A stretch of DNA of 64,000 nucleotides from Sphingobium sp. MI1205 (lineage in GTDB: Bacteria; Pseudomonadota; Alphaproteobacteria; Sphingomonadales; Sphingomonadaceae): assembly GCF_001563285.1 (NCBI RefSeq), contig NZ_CP005188.1, forward strand, positions 1,989,501 through 2,053,500, written 5' to 3'. This document shows, piece after piece, positions 36,214 to 46,336 of this stretch; the first letter of the stretch is position 1, and each line of letters starts with the position of its first letter. Both the position numbers and the translations under genes were made by a program. The notes below the pieces were generated by a model. The model did not search any database. It saw nothing but the letters and a program-made list of their open reading frames with translations, and had not been told where the DNA came from.

Positions 36214-37134
36214 TCAGCATATGCGGCCAACCACCGCGAATTCGGACGCGATCGCGAGGAATTGCTCCAGCGTCGCTGGAATTTGATCGCGACGCCACGT
36301 GATCCCTGTTTCGAGGCAAGGCGGGGCATCCAGCAGATCGGCGTAACATACGCCCGTACGCGCAAGATGGCGTAGCGAGGCAGGAACAATCGACATGCCG
36401 ATGCCGGCCGACACTAGGCTGATGATGGTCTGCATCTGGATGGCCTCCTGCACGACGCGAGCGGGTCTGCATCGCTCGGCATAATAGCCGGTTACGAGAT
36501 CGTGGAAGCCAGGCGCCACATGGCGCGGGAAGATGATGAGCGGCTGCTCGACCACTGTGGCGGCGGGGACCTTGCCGTCGACCAGCACGATCCGCCTTTC
36601 GGCAATCCACGCCTGCGGAATCGCGGCGACGAGCGGCTCGGAAACGAGGCGGCGATACGCGAGCGCGGGCGGCAGCACCCCATCCGCAGGCGGGATGATG
36701 ATGCCGGCATGGCCTTTCCCGTCGACCAGTGCCGCGATCTGCACGTCGCTCGTCGCCTCGGTAAGCGCGATCTCTACGTCGGGGAAGAGCGAGGCATAGC
36801 GGCGCACCAGAGTGGGGAGGATGCTGTAGTCGGCCGTGCTGACGAAGGAGAGCTCCAGCCGGCCCGCTTCGCCGTCGCGCAGACGGCGCGCGATCTCCGG
36901 CAGGCCATTCACGCGATCGAGCGCGGCCTGTACATGCCCGAGCCATTGCTCGCCGAAGGGTGTCAGCTTCACGCTCCGCTTGGTGCGGGTGAACAGCTTG
37001 GCGCCAAGCTCACGCTCCAGCGCCTGGATCGATTGGCTGAGCGGCGGCTGCGTCATACCGAGCCGCTCGGCTGCGCGTCCGAAATGGAGCGTCTCTGCCA
37101 CGGCCGCGAAATGCCTCAGCCGGCGGAAGTCCAT
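36214..37134 (-). CDS. LysR-family regulator divergent from ilvD
   Basis: Regulator of 306 residues with N-terminal helix-turn-helix ('FGRAAERLGMTQPPLSQSIQ', about residues 18-37) and a LysR substrate-binding domain. The 96-base gap to the divergent ilvD start is the usual LysR arrangement, so it probably controls ilvD and itself. It resembles the BenM/CatM type in 'LHFGRAAERLGMTQPPLSQ', but the effector is unknown. Confidence 0.9.
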   Translation of the reverse strand: MDFRRLRHFAAVAETLHFGRAAERLGMTQPPLSQSIQALERELGAKLFTRTKRSVKLTPFGEQWLGHVQAALDRVNGLPEIARRLRDGEAGRLELSFVSTADYSILPTLVRRYASLFPDVEIALTEATSDVQIAALVDGKGHAGIIIPPADGVLPPALAYRRLVSEPLVAAIPQAWIAERRIVLVDGKVPAATVVEQPLIIFPRHVAPGFHDLVTGYYAERCRPARVVQEAIQMQTIISLVSAGIGMSIVPASLRHLARTGVCYADLLDAPPCLETGITWRRDQIPATLEQFLAIASEFAVVGRIC

Positions 37135-37149
37135 TCATATCTCCTGCGA

Positions 37150-37192
37150 CCTAATAGGCCTCCAATAAGATATTTCTACTCCGATTGATATC
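37150..37192. promoter_or_regulatory. Candidate LysR binding region in the ilvD promoter
   Basis: The 96-base divergent spacer holds CCTAATAGG (37150-37158, a dyad) and an inverted pair GATAT (37069+100, i.e. 37169-37173) and ATATC (37188-37192). These are in the size range of LysR recognition and activation sites. Assignment is tentative. Confidence 0.35.
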
Positions 37193-37230
37193 CAGTTAGG
37201 TGAAACGTGAACCCACGATCGAGACTGACC

Positions 37231-39081
37231 ATGCCCGTTTACCGCTCCCGCACCACCACCCATGGCCGCAACATGGCCGGCGCCCGCGGCCTCTGGCGCG
37301 CCACCGGCATGAAGGACGAAGACTTCGGCAAGCCGATCATCGCGGTCGTCAACAGTTTCACCCAATTCGTGCCCGGCCATGTCCACCTGAAGGACCTTGG
37401 CCAGCTGGTCGCGCGCGAGATCGAGGCGGCGGGCGGCGTTGCCAAGGAGTTCAACACCATCGCGGTCGATGACGGAATCGCCATGGGCCACGACGGCATG
37501 CTCTATAGCCTGCCGAGCCGGGACCTTATCGCGGACAGCGTTGAATATATGGTCAACGCACACTGCGCGGACGCGATGGTCTGCATCTCCAACTGCGACA
37601 AGATCACGCCCGGCATGCTGATGGCGGCGCTGCGGATCAACATCCCGGTGATCTTCGTCTCCGGCGGTCCGATGGAGGCCGGCAAGGCGGATGTTCGCGG
37701 GCAAACGGTCGCGCTCGACCTGGTGGACGCCATGGTTGTTGCCGCCGACGAGGCATACACCGATGAGGAGGTGAAGGTGATCGAGCGGTCAGCCTGCCCG
37801 ACCTGCGGCTCCTGCTCGGGCATGTTCACGGCGAACAGCATGAACTGCCTGACCGAGGCGCTCGGCCTGTCATTGCCCGGCAATGGCTCGGTGCTCGCCA
37901 CCCATGCCGATCGCGAGGCGCTGTTCCGCGAAGCCGGGCATAGCATCGTCAATCTAGCCCGCCGCTGGTACGAGCAGGACGATGCGTCGGCGCTGCCTCG
38001 CTCGATCGCGAGCTTCGCTGCGTTCGAGAACGCCATGAGCCTCGACATTGCGATGGGCGGTTCGACCAACACGGTGCTGCACCTGCTCGCCGCCGCTTAT
38101 GAAGGCGAAGTGCCGTTCACCATGGCGGACATCGACCGGCTGTCGCGCCGCGTGCCCTGCCTGTGCAAGGTCGCGCCGGCCAAGCAGGATGTGCATATGG
38201 AAGACGTCCACCGCGCGGGCGGCATCATGGCGATCCTGGGCCAGCTTGATCGCGCCGGCCTCATCGACACCAGCCTGCCGACCGTGCACGCGCCGACGCT
38301 GGGCGACGCGCTCGATCGTTGGGATATCAGCCGCACCACCAGCGAGAGCGTGCGGGAGTTCTACAGCGCGGCGCCCGGTGGCGTTCGCACAACGCAGGCG
38401 TTCAGCCAGAGCAATCGCTGGAAAGAACTCGACACCGATCGCACGAACGGCGTGATCCGCGATGCCGAGCACCCCTTCTCGAAGGACGGCGGCCTTGCCG
38501 TGCTCTACGGCAACCTCGCCCCTGAAGGCTGCATCGTGAAAACGGCGGGCGTCGACGAGAGCATCCTCACCTTCCATGGCACGGCGCGGGTCTATGAAAG
38601 CCAGGACGCGGCGGTCGCCGGTATCCTCGGCAATGAGGTAAAGGCGGGCGACGTGGTGGTGATCCGCTACGAAGGGCCGAAGGGCGGACCGGGCATGCAG
38701 GAGATGCTCTATCCGACGAGCTATTTGAAGTCGAAGGGTCTTGGAAAGGCCTGTGCGCTGATCACCGATGGGCGCTTCTCGGGCGGCACCTCGGGTCTGT
38801 CGATCGGCCATGTTTCGCCGGAAGCGGCCGAGGGCGGTCTGATCGCGCTGGTCGAGACGGGCGATCCGATCCTGGTGGACATTCCCGACCGCGTCATCCG
38901 CCTCGACCTCGCTGACGAGATTCTCGTCGCCCGCCGCAAAGCGATGGAAGCCAATGGTGCAGCCGCTTGGAAACCCTTTGGCCGCAAGCGCACCGTTTCA
39001 CCGGCCCTAGGTGCCTACGCCGCGCTCACCACCAATGCGGCACGCGGCGCAGTGCGCGACGTCAGCCAGATCGAGCGCTAG
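37231..39081 (+). CDS. ilvD: Dihydroxy-acid dehydratase (E. coli-type IlvD)
   Basis: Fe-S enzyme that dehydrates 2,3-dihydroxy-3-methylbutanoate and the isoleucine homologue to 2-oxo acids in branched-chain amino-acid synthesis. The 616-residue product shows the IlvD/Edd signatures '[13 protein letters not shown]' and '[19 protein letters not shown]', and near the end '[20 protein letters not shown]'. The start at 37231 ([15 protein letters not shown]) matches the usual N-terminus; the frame extends eight codons upstream. It is divergent from a LysR gene and lies in an island between IS remnants and a broken integrase, so it may be a second copy rather than the housekeeping one. Confidence 0.93.
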   Translation: MPVYRSRTTTHGRNMAGARGLWRATGMKDEDFGKPIIAVVNSFTQFVPGHVHLKDLGQLVAREIEAAGGVAKEFNTIAVDDGIAMGHDGMLYSLPSRDLIADSVEYMVNAHCADAMVCISNCDKITPGMLMAALRINIPVIFVSGGPMEAGKADVRGQTVALDLVDAMVVAADEAYTDEEVKVIERSACPTCGSCSGMFTANSMNCLTEALGLSLPGNGSVLATHADREALFREAGHSIVNLARRWYEQDDASALPRSIASFAAFENAMSLDIAMGGSTNTVLHLLAAAYEGEVPFTMADIDRLSRRVPCLCKVAPAKQDVHMEDVHRAGGIMAILGQLDRAGLIDTSLPTVHAPTLGDALDRWDISRTTSESVREFYSAAPGGVRTTQAFSQSNRWKELDTDRTNGVIRDAEHPFSKDGGLAVLYGNLAPEGCIVKTAGVDESILTFHGTARVYESQDAAVAGILGNEVKAGDVVVIRYEGPKGGPGMQEMLYPTSYLKSKGLGKACALITDGRFSGGTSGLSIGHVSPEAAEGGLIALVETGDPILVDIPDRVIRLDLADEILVARRKAMEANGAAAWKPFGRKRTVSPALGAYAALTTNAARGAVRDVSQIER

Positions 39082-39153
39082 GGTCGGCGATCACTAGTTG
39101 TAAGACTGGCCCACTATGGCGGGCGCGACTGCCAGCAGCAGTCGCGCCATTGC

Positions 39154-40496
39154 TCAGGCCGCCAGCCTATTGGATTCGTCGGGCGCGGGTGCATCCGGTT
39201 TGTGCGTCAGAAACCGGACCAGCGCGGCCTTCCGCGAGCTGCGATCGAGCGCATAGTGGGTATGAGACAGGACGGCTCCGTCGAGCAGCGCCTGAACGTA
39301 GTCCGACACCGTGTCGGCGGCCATGACGACGGCCGCATCGAGCATATGCACATAGCGGCTCGTGATCGAGCCCGACGCATGACCGAGCAGCGCCGCGATG
39401 TGATTTCGGTGGAGCCCAGGTCATTCGCGAAGCTGTGGCGCAGCACATGCGCGGTGAGGTCCGCCAACTCAGTCCCGGCGAAGATCTTCTCCCAATGCCT
39501 GGGGAAGCTGCCGAACGGCCCGTCTGTGTTCCTTTCACCCGGAAAGAGATATGAGTTGCGGCCAGTCATGTCACGCTCATCGAAATATTCGACGGCGGGC
39601 AAGCCCATCGGACGAACGGACCGATCTTCCTTCGTGCCCTCTAACCGAAAGGTGCTCCCAACGGTGTCGATCTCGCTCTTCCGTATCTCGATGATCTCAT
39701 TGCGGCGGCAGCCGGACATGGCGATCAGCCGGATGATATCCACGGCGCGCGTGTAGTGTTCGTCCTCAATCGCTTTGGCGAGGATGCGGCCAAGCGTCCG
39801 ATACTCGTCCTGGTTCAGACGACGCTTCCGCACAACGCTCTTGGGCTGGCGGACCCCGTGGGCGGGATTGATCTCGATGATGCCCAGCTCATCCCGTGCA
39901 TAGCTGAAGATGCCGCCCAGCAGGCCGACCGTGCGGCTCGCGGCCGCGAGGCCACCCCGGACAATCGATTTGCCGCGCAGCTTCTTCGTCTTTTCGTTGG
40001 CGCGCGTCTTACCCGCCATGATGTCCTTCATCATCGCCGTCACGTCCGCCTTGGTGACGTGGGTTACGCGCTTTGAGCCGAGCAGCGGAATGATATGGCG
40101 GTAATCCGGCCAAGATCGGTGATCTTGCTTCTTGAAGCGGCCGCCCTTGCCGAGAATACGGCCGGCCTCCAGCTCCGCCATATACAGCTCGCACAGCTCC
40201 TTGACCGATATCGCCTTACGAGCGCTGTTCCGACCTTCGTGCGGATCATTGCCCTTGGCGACATCGGCCAGCGCTTGGATCGCCAGCGTCCGCGCCTGTT
40301 CGGTGGTGACTGTGCCGCGGCGGCCGAGCTTCATTCGACCCCGGACATTGTTGGCGTTGCGGTAATGGACGAAATAGGTTCGCGTGCCGGAGGGCAGCAC
40401 GAACACGCCAAAGCCCTTCAGATCGCTGCACCAAACGGTACATTGCCGGTCGCGCGGATCGGCTTTGTCAACGACGGTCTTCGTTAGTTTTGGCAT
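39154..40496 (-). pseudogene. Degenerate second P4-type integrase
   Basis: A close relative of the integrase at 21826-23259, alike over nearly the full length, but broken. Near 40110-40130 a compensated frameshift replaces 'KKASTKITDLGRITRHIIP' by an unlike stretch. Around 39420-39430 three codons are missing ('RHSFASIAND' becomes 'RHSFAND'). Near 39400 one G is missing from the codons for 'TEITIAALL', so the catalytic Tyr region falls out of frame. The in-frame tail continues at 39154-39351 ('YVQALLDGAVLSHTHYALDR'). The main open frame is 39207-40502. Confidence 0.85.
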
Positions 40497-40502
40497 ATGC
40501 AC

Positions 40503-40612
40503 CTGCTAGAGCGGGTCCAGAAAACTCACCAGTAGAGCGAAAACGGTGGGGTGTTTTTTGCGTAGTCTGGAACACCCAAACTTTCAATAAAACTCTGTAA
40601 AAACAGATGTTT
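40503..40612. other. Upstream flank homologous to the first integrase locus
   Basis: This stretch matches the region upstream of the first integrase ('GCTAGAGCGGGTCCAG', one AAAACTCACC at 40521-40530, 'GTGGGGTGTTTTTTGCGTAG') and diverges near 40607. No tRNA half is found here, so the island border seems to run directly into the Kup remnant. Confidence 0.55.
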
Positions 40613-40900
40613 GATCTCCGGCTCCTTTCTGTGACTCACCGGGCGATCCAGTTAGGTTTTCTGTCGCGCTGCGGACGCTGCACACCAGTGATAAGGCCGT
40701 CGGGCAGATTTACATCCCGTCGGTCAACTGGGGCTTGCTGGTCATGGTGCTTGTGCTGGGCTTCGGAGAATCAACCCGGCTTGCGTCGGCCTATGGTATC
40801 TCAGTGATCGGCACGATGTTGATCACCACGCTGATGCTTGGCTTCCTGGTGTTTAAAGTCTGGTGCTGGAACCGCTGGCTGGTGTGGTCGAGCTGGGTAG
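40613..40900 (+). pseudogene. kup: Kup potassium transporter fragment
   Basis: About 95 codons from the middle of a Kup/HAK/KT potassium uptake protein. '[16 protein letters not shown]' begins the match, one frameshift follows near 40670, and then '[20 protein letters not shown]' and '[20 protein letters not shown]' continue in the frame 40735-41052 with a final '[14 protein letters not shown]'. Both ends are missing. The chromosomal kup gene may have been cut by island insertion or deletion. Confidence 0.75.
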
Positions 40901-41062
40901 CCAAATACAAATATAACACGGCAGTATGTGAGGCTATTTCGCAAACCGTCCGCTTGCCCCGCAGCAACGCACAACCTCGCCCCGTAAGCTTCTCCACCTA
41001 CAACGAGCCATGCCTATGCCATTGTCAGGGCGGCGGGACCTCCGCAAATTAGGGAAGGCGCG

Positions 41063-43960
41063 TCAGCGTGCCACTACCCCCTCCGGCAGCACCACGGCTG
41101 ACCAGCTCTTGCCCGGCTCCAGATATTTGGCGGCAAGGGTCTGGATCTGGGCAGGCGTGACGTTCAGCATATCCCTGGCCATAGTCTGCATCGCCTGCAC
41201 GTAGCGAGGATCCTGCGTCGCTCCTTCCATCTGGTTCATCCAGAAGGCATTGCCCGTGCTGGCGCGCATTAGAAGCTGACGCATTGGAGCGACGGTGCGC
41301 TGCAATTCATCGTCGCTGACGGGATTTTTGGCGAGGTCCGCGGCGGTGTCTTTGACCACGCCGTAGAAATATTTGACGCGGTCGGGCCGGACCTGACTTG
41401 TAACAAGAATATAGCCACCATTCTCATATGAGAATGGCCAATTATTCTGCACGCTCGGCGAGTAGGCGGCCCCCTCAGTCGATCGCAGCTTGTCGAACAG
41501 CCGATCGTTGAAGATCTGCGTCAATATCTCCAGCTGGCGCGCCTCCTGGGTAAGCGTCAGGCCGCCAGCAGTGGGCCAGGCCATGACCGCTGCCGCCTGC
41601 TCCTTATCGCCTTTGTGCCGAAGAATGACAGGGCTGGTGACGGGAGCCGGAAAGCGCATCCGCTTGTTAGCTGCAGGGACGGGAACATCCGGGCGGGGAG
41701 ACATCGCTCCAAAGGTCGCAGCAACCGCCTGGATCGCTTCTTCCGCCTTCACCTGTCCGAATATTTGTACTTCAATCGGCCCGGAGGCGAGCAGGGGTTC
41801 CCATGTCGCACGGAACGCCTGGGGTGTCAGCGCCTCCACCTCGGCCCGCGAGGGTGTGCGGAACCGGACGTCCTTGTCGCGCAACAACCAGTTTAGGTCG
41901 CGGGCCAGCACAGAGTCTGGCGAGCGCCCCATCGCGTCATAAGCGACGGCAGCGCCCGTCTTCACACGGGCGATTGGCGCGGGATCCCAGCCGGGCGCGG
42001 CGAGCTTGGCGGCGAACAGCTGAAGCTGATCCCGGTAATCGGCAGGCCGCGTCACCGCCTGCAATTCGAAGGCATTATCGTCGATCGAAAAATCGAGGCC
42101 CATGCGGCGGCCATTGGTCAGGTCATCCAGTTCCCGCTGACCCAGATCGCCGATGCCGCTTGCCACCAAGGCGTAGTTCGCGGCCCAACCAGGCGCGGGC
42201 TTGGTGGGCGAGAATGCCTGCTGACCATGCCCGAAGCGGACATTGATGCGGACCTTCTCCGTTTCCGCATCATTGGCGAACAGCGTCAGCTTCACGCCAT
42301 TGGCAAAGCTTATGCTCTCCATCCCAGGCAGGCCGGTCTGGGTACGTGAAACAACCTTGCCCGGAGGCCCAAGCGTGGGCAGATCCGCCATCGTGATCGC
42401 CTTGTCAGCCAACCGGGCATCGGTTGCGGCCTTGACCGGCGCAGCGACTGCGGCGGCCAATCTCGCCTCGGTGCCTGGTGCTGACTTTCCCGTGATCAGC
42501 AATGCACGGAACACGCCTGCGGAAAAAAGGCGGCGGGTGGAATCGAGCATTTTCTGCGGCGTCATGGACGGTTTGCCCGAGCGGAATATCTCCAGAGCCG
42601 CTTGAGGGCTGACCGTGGTTTCGCGAATATCAACCGCGCTCACAAGATCGCTCGCCTGCTTAGCCCCCGCTTCGGTGTCCGCATTTTCGACCTGAATCGC
42701 CAGCGCCGTATCCAGCTGCGCATATTCGCGGTCGATTTCCGTTTGGCTGGGTGGAGTTGCCTTGGCGTCTTCAATGATGGCGCGGACATCGCCCAGCGCC
42801 TTTTCCCAATTGTCCCCCGTGGGCATAATGGTGACGAACGTACCGTCGGCTGAACGGCTGACATCCTGCTGATCAACGCTGGTCTGTAGAAAGCTGCCGC
42901 CGCGGCGTGCGGCCTGTTCCAGCCGGCGGCTGATGATCTGCAGCGCCAGCATGTCAGTCAGCTTGTCCTGATTGTAGACGATCGTGTCAGCACGCGGCTT
43001 CCACGGGCGCAGCCAAGCCATGGTCAGGCCAGTGGGAGCGCCCGGTTCTACGGTTACGCGCGTGGCGGCGGCTTTTGGATCCGGTTCCCCGAAATCGGGC
43101 AGCGGAGCCCCCTTCCCCGCCACCGACCAAGACGCGAAATTATCCTTTATGATCTGCTCGGCAACAGCTGGATCGATGTCGCCAGCAATGGAGATCACCG
43201 CATTCTCCGGCCGATACCAACGCTGGTGAAACGCCTCTATCCGCGCGGCCGTGGCGGCATTGAGCGCGGCGACCGTGCCAATGGGACTATGATTCGCGAG
43301 CGGCTGTCCAGCAAAGAAGTGGCGGCGGCTCGCGTCGGAAATACGCATTTGCGGGCCGTCGCCTTCGCGCCGTTCGGCCAGCACGACGGCCCGCTCAGCG
43401 GCGACCGCACTATCGATTATGTTGGGATTGGCCATCATGCCGGCGAGGATTTTCATGCTCTCGCCAAGGCTCGCCTGCGTCGCCTGCGGCAGATCGAGCG
43501 AATAGGTGGTGCCGGTTGGCGTGGTCTGGGCATTGCTGTCGCTGCCAAATGTTACGCCCAGCCGCTGCCATATCCGCTTTGATTCGCCGTCAGGAACATG
43601 GCGCGACCCACGAAAGGTAATGTGCTCCATGAAATGCGCGTAACCAAGCTCATCGGGCTGCTCCATCAGAGAGCCCACATCCATGCGCAAACGTATGGAA
43701 ACCTGCCCTGGCGGCACACCGTTGCGGCGGACCGCATAACGCAAGCCATTGGACAGCGTACCGAACCGCCATGCCGCGTCGATCGGTACATCGCTGTTTT
43801 CGTAAAGCCAAGGGCGAACCTGCGCCCGCATATCGGTCGATGAGACGGCCGATTTGGTAGTTGTCGGTTCCGTGCGCGCCGACAGTGGGAGGGGCGATCC
43901 CGAAAGAAGCAGTGCGAGGACGGTCAGCGAAACGGCGGAGCGCCGAGGGGAAAAGCTCAT
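41063..43960 (-). CDS. M16-family zinc metallopeptidase
   Basis: Periplasmic or secreted peptidase of 965 residues with signal peptide 'LTVLALLLSGSPLPLSA'. The zinc motif HxxEH occurs as 'HFMEH' near residue 107 ('LGYAHFMEHITFRGSRHVPD'), followed by the downstream Glu region ('AAERAVVLAERREG'). Two tandem M16 halves make up the rest, the second without the zinc motif, as in insulinase-like fused proteases. Function is degradation of small peptides by family analogy. It is separated from the helicase gene by a long inverted repeat. Confidence 0.92.
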   Translation of the reverse strand: MSFSPRRSAVSLTVLALLLSGSPLPLSARTEPTTTKSAVSSTDMRAQVRPWLYENSDVPIDAAWRFGTLSNGLRYAVRRNGVPPGQVSIRLRMDVGSLMEQPDELGYAHFMEHITFRGSRHVPDGESKRIWQRLGVTFGSDSNAQTTPTGTTYSLDLPQATQASLGESMKILAGMMANPNIIDSAVAAERAVVLAERREGDGPQMRISDASRRHFFAGQPLANHSPIGTVAALNAATAARIEAFHQRWYRPENAVISIAGDIDPAVAEQIIKDNFASWSVAGKGAPLPDFGEPDPKAAATRVTVEPGAPTGLTMAWLRPWKPRADTIVYNQDKLTDMLALQIISRRLEQAARRGGSFLQTSVDQQDVSRSADGTFVTIMPTGDNWEKALGDVRAIIEDAKATPPSQTEIDREYAQLDTALAIQVENADTEAGAKQASDLVSAVDIRETTVSPQAALEIFRSGKPSMTPQKMLDSTRRLFSAGVFRALLITGKSAPGTEARLAAAVAAPVKAATDARLADKAITMADLPTLGPPGKVVSRTQTGLPGMESISFANGVKLTLFANDAETEKVRINVRFGHGQQAFSPTKPAPGWAANYALVASGIGDLGQRELDDLTNGRRMGLDFSIDDNAFELQAVTRPADYRDQLQLFAAKLAAPGWDPAPIARVKTGAAVAYDAMGRSPDSVLARDLNWLLRDKDVRFRTPSRAEVEALTPQAFRATWEPLLASGPIEVQIFGQVKAEEAIQAVAATFGAMSPRPDVPVPAANKRMRFPAPVTSPVILRHKGDKEQAAAVMAWPTAGGLTLTQEARQLEILTQIFNDRLFDKLRSTEGAAYSPSVQNNWPFSYENGGYILVTSQVRPDRVKYFYGVVKDTAADLAKNPVSDDELQRTVAPMRQLLMRASTGNAFWMNQMEGATQDPRYVQAMQTMARDMLNVTPAQIQTLAAKYLEPGKSWSAVVLPEGVVAR

Positions 43961-44039
43961 AGCGCGCTAGCCTAGAGCGAAAATTCTGAATGGCTACTGA
44001 CAATGCGACGGCTTGGCGGAAGCGCGGACCATCTCATGC

Positions 44040-44075
44040 CGACCGTCATGCCAAAACGATTAGGCATGACGGTCG
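44040..44075. repeat. Perfect 13-bp inverted repeat between two genes
   Basis: CGACCGTCATGCC (44040-44052) and GGCATGACGGTCG (44063-44075) pair perfectly around AAAACGATTA. It lies 23 bases beyond the helicase stop (minus strand) and could end its transcript, but no T run follows on that strand. The unit GGCATGACGG recurs at 55369-55378, which suggests an extragenic palindromic repeat family. Confidence 0.7.
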
Positions 44076-44098
44076 GATTTATTGAGCGTGCTGGGCTC

Positions 44099-45478
44099 TT
44101 ACCGCCCGCCGACCTTTTGCACCGCGCCCTTATGCGCGCCGACACCGCTGCGACCACGCCGGAAGTTTTTCTTGGCAGGCTTGGCGGCGTCTCCGTCGGG
44201 ACGATGCGCCCTTTCAGCGGTACCGCGCTGTTGCCTCTGATCGTCCTGATAGCGGCGCTGACCCTCGACGCGCTTCGCCTTCTGTTCGGACGTCTGTTCG
44301 CGCCCCTTGCGCTGGGGCGCGGCCTTGGGGAGATTGCGGACCGCTTCCACGAAATTCTCGGGCAGCGGCACGATGTCGAGCTTGATCCGCGTGGTCCGCT
44401 CGATAGCTTTCAGATAGGGCTTCTCATCATCGGCGACGAAACTGATCGCCACGCCCTCCGCCCCCGCGCGGGCAGTACGGCCGATGCGATGGACATATTG
44501 TTCGGGAACGTTGGGCAGCTCGAAATTGATGACATGGCTGACGCCGGAAACGTCGATTCCGCGCGCGGCGATGTCGGTCGCCACCAACAGCTTCACATGG
44601 CCGTGACGGAACGCCTGAAGCGCGGTGGTGCGCTGGGCCTGGCTCTTGTTGCCGTGGATCGCGACAGCCTGGATGCCGGCGCCTTCCAGAAAGCGCACGA
44701 CCCGGTCCGCGCCATGCTTGGTGCGGGTGAAGATCAGGGCGCGGTCAATCGGCTCATTTTTCACGGTCAGCGTGAGGAGCGCCTGTTTTTCCACCTGGTT
44801 GACGAAAGTCGCCTGCTGGCGGACCCGTTCGGCCGTGGTGGCCTGGGGAGCGACGCTGACCTTCACGGGATTGTTCAGGAACTGCGCGGCCAACGATTCG
44901 ATCTCGCTTGGCATGGTGGCGGAGAAGAACAGGTTCTGCCGATCCCTGGGCAACAGCTTGGCGATGCGCTTGAGCGGGTGGATGAAGCCCATGTCCATCA
45001 TCTGATCGGCTTCGTCGAGGACGAAGATTTCCGTATCCTTGATGGTGAAGGCGCGCTGGTCGATCAGGTCGAGCAGGCGGCCGGGCGTGGCGACAACGAT
45101 ATCGACGCCCCGGCCCAGCGCCCGAATCTGGCGGTTGATCGGCACGCCGCCGAAGACGACTTCGATGGAAAGCTTCATGAAGCGACCATAGTCGCGGAAG
45201 CTCTGCGCGATCTGCGCCGCCAGTTCGCGGGTCGGCGACAGGACGAGCATGCGGCAGCCCTGGAGCGGGGTCGGCTTGGGATTGCGGGCGAAGTGATCCA
45301 GGCTGGGCAGCGCGAAGGCGGCCGTCTTGCCGGTGCCGGTCTGCGCGATGCCGCACAGATCCTTGCCCTGCAGCAGGACCGGAATGGCCTGCGTCTGGAT
45401 CGGCGTGGGGGAAGCATAATTCTTGGCGGCGAGCGCCTTCAGGATGGGCTCGGCGAGACCAAGGTCGGTGAATTGCAT
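44099..45478 (-). CDS. DEAD-box RNA helicase (RhlE-like)
   Basis: ATP-dependent RNA helicase of 459 residues acting in ribosome assembly or RNA turnover by family analogy. Motifs in order are a Q motif 'ASPTPIQTQAIP', motif I 'GTGKTAAFALP', 'PTRELAAQI', 'TPGRLLDLI', DEAD ('VLDEADQMMDMGF'), 'FSATMP', 'ATDIAARGID' and 'HRIGRTARAG'. A basic Arg/Lys/Gln-rich tail follows. The start at 45478 (MQFTDLGL) is the conserved family start; an upstream Met at 45523 is unlikely. Confidence 0.93.
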   Translation of the reverse strand: MQFTDLGLAEPILKALAAKNYASPTPIQTQAIPVLLQGKDLCGIAQTGTGKTAAFALPSLDHFARNPKPTPLQGCRMLVLSPTRELAAQIAQSFRDYGRFMKLSIEVVFGGVPINRQIRALGRGVDIVVATPGRLLDLIDQRAFTIKDTEIFVLDEADQMMDMGFIHPLKRIAKLLPRDRQNLFFSATMPSEIESLAAQFLNNPVKVSVAPQATTAERVRQQATFVNQVEKQALLTLTVKNEPIDRALIFTRTKHGADRVVRFLEGAGIQAVAIHGNKSQAQRTTALQAFRHGHVKLLVATDIAARGIDVSGVSHVINFELPNVPEQYVHRIGRTARAGAEGVAISFVADDEKPYLKAIERTTRIKLDIVPLPENFVEAVRNLPKAAPQRKGREQTSEQKAKRVEGQRRYQDDQRQQRGTAERAHRPDGDAAKPAKKNFRRGRSGVGAHKGAVQKVGGR

Positions 45479-45720
45479 GAATGAACTCTCGAATTGAAAA
45501 GCCCACGCGCCAATAGGTTGCATTTCGCAACCGGGCGCAAGGCGGGTTACGAAACGACCCGCGTGAAAAGGGAAGCCTCAAAGCTTGGCGCAGACTTTCA
45601 TTGGCCGGCCCCGTTACCCCATATCAAGGGCCGGAACGATCACGCTGCCAATCGCTGATGGGCCATGAAGGCCGCCCGCTGCGCTGCGGGCCCTATGCGT
45701 TCATTTACGCAGAAAAGCAA

Positions 45721-45744
45721 GGGCCCCCGTATAGTTAGGGGCCC
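45721..45744 (-). terminator. Rho-independent terminator of the PNPOx-like gene
   Basis: GGGCCCC (45721-45727) and GGGGCCC (45738-45744) form a stem about 10 bases beyond the stop of the minus-strand gene at 45754. On that strand it is followed by TTGCTTTT. Confidence 0.6.
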
Positions 45745-45753
45745 CCGCGACAA

Positions 45754-46224
45754 TCAGAGGGATATTTCCACATGCTTTCCGCGCATTTCGTCGCGTACGT
45801 CCCCGCCGAACATCTGTTTGAATACGCCGCCCAACGACATGTCCGCACGCCAGATTTCGGCATGGCCAAGGTTGAAGCGCAGCATCAGCAAATTGGGATC
45901 CTGCCGCCCGCCGGGATACCAGGCGGCGACTTCATGGGTCCAATAGCGGTCGATCACCGCCGGATCGGTTTCCTCCACCAACGTCCCGTCGATGCAGGCG
46001 AACAGATAATGGCCCTTACCCACGAACTGCGCCATGGCGGGGCCACCCGCGGCCAGCCGGTTGTCCCTGGTCGTATAGAACCAGAAACAATGATTGGCGC
46101 CCGGATCCAGTTGAGCCGTCATGGGCAGCGTATGTTCGTGCGAACCCTGCAAACCAATCATCACAAAGGGGCTTTGCGACAATTCGGTCCAGAAGCGGTG
46201 GCGGATATCGGAATCGTTGCTCAT
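45754..46224 (-). CDS. Pyridoxamine 5'-phosphate oxidase-like flavin protein (general stress type)
   Basis: Small split-barrel protein of 156 residues. Features are 'HEHTLPMTAQLD', 'HCFWFYTTRDNRLA', 'VGKGHYLFACIDGTL' and a C-terminal 'HAEIWRAD'. This pattern belongs to the PNPOx-like/general stress protein 26 group, which binds FMN or F420/heme in relatives rather than acting in vitamin B6 synthesis. It is a single gene, with its own terminator. Confidence 0.8.
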   Translation of the reverse strand: MSNDSDIRHRFWTELSQSPFVMIGLQGSHEHTLPMTAQLDPGANHCFWFYTTRDNRLAAGGPAMAQFVGKGHYLFACIDGTLVEETDPAVIDRYWTHEVAAWYPGGRQDPNLLMLRFNLGHAEIWRADMSLGGVFKQMFGGDVRDEMRGKHVEISL

Positions 46225-46336
46225 CCTGCGTCTCCTGCTTTTGCAAACAGGGAATCAATGGACGGTAGGTGGCGAAGTTCCGTTCATCCTGTCAGGAAAG
46301 CTTGATCTCAGGCAATCTCCTCTCCACATAGCAGCC

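Noticed and set aside
44003-45484. Long plus-strand open frame of 493 codons
   Set aside because: It is antisense to the DEAD-box helicase with all helicase motifs; no recognisable protein features in this frame.
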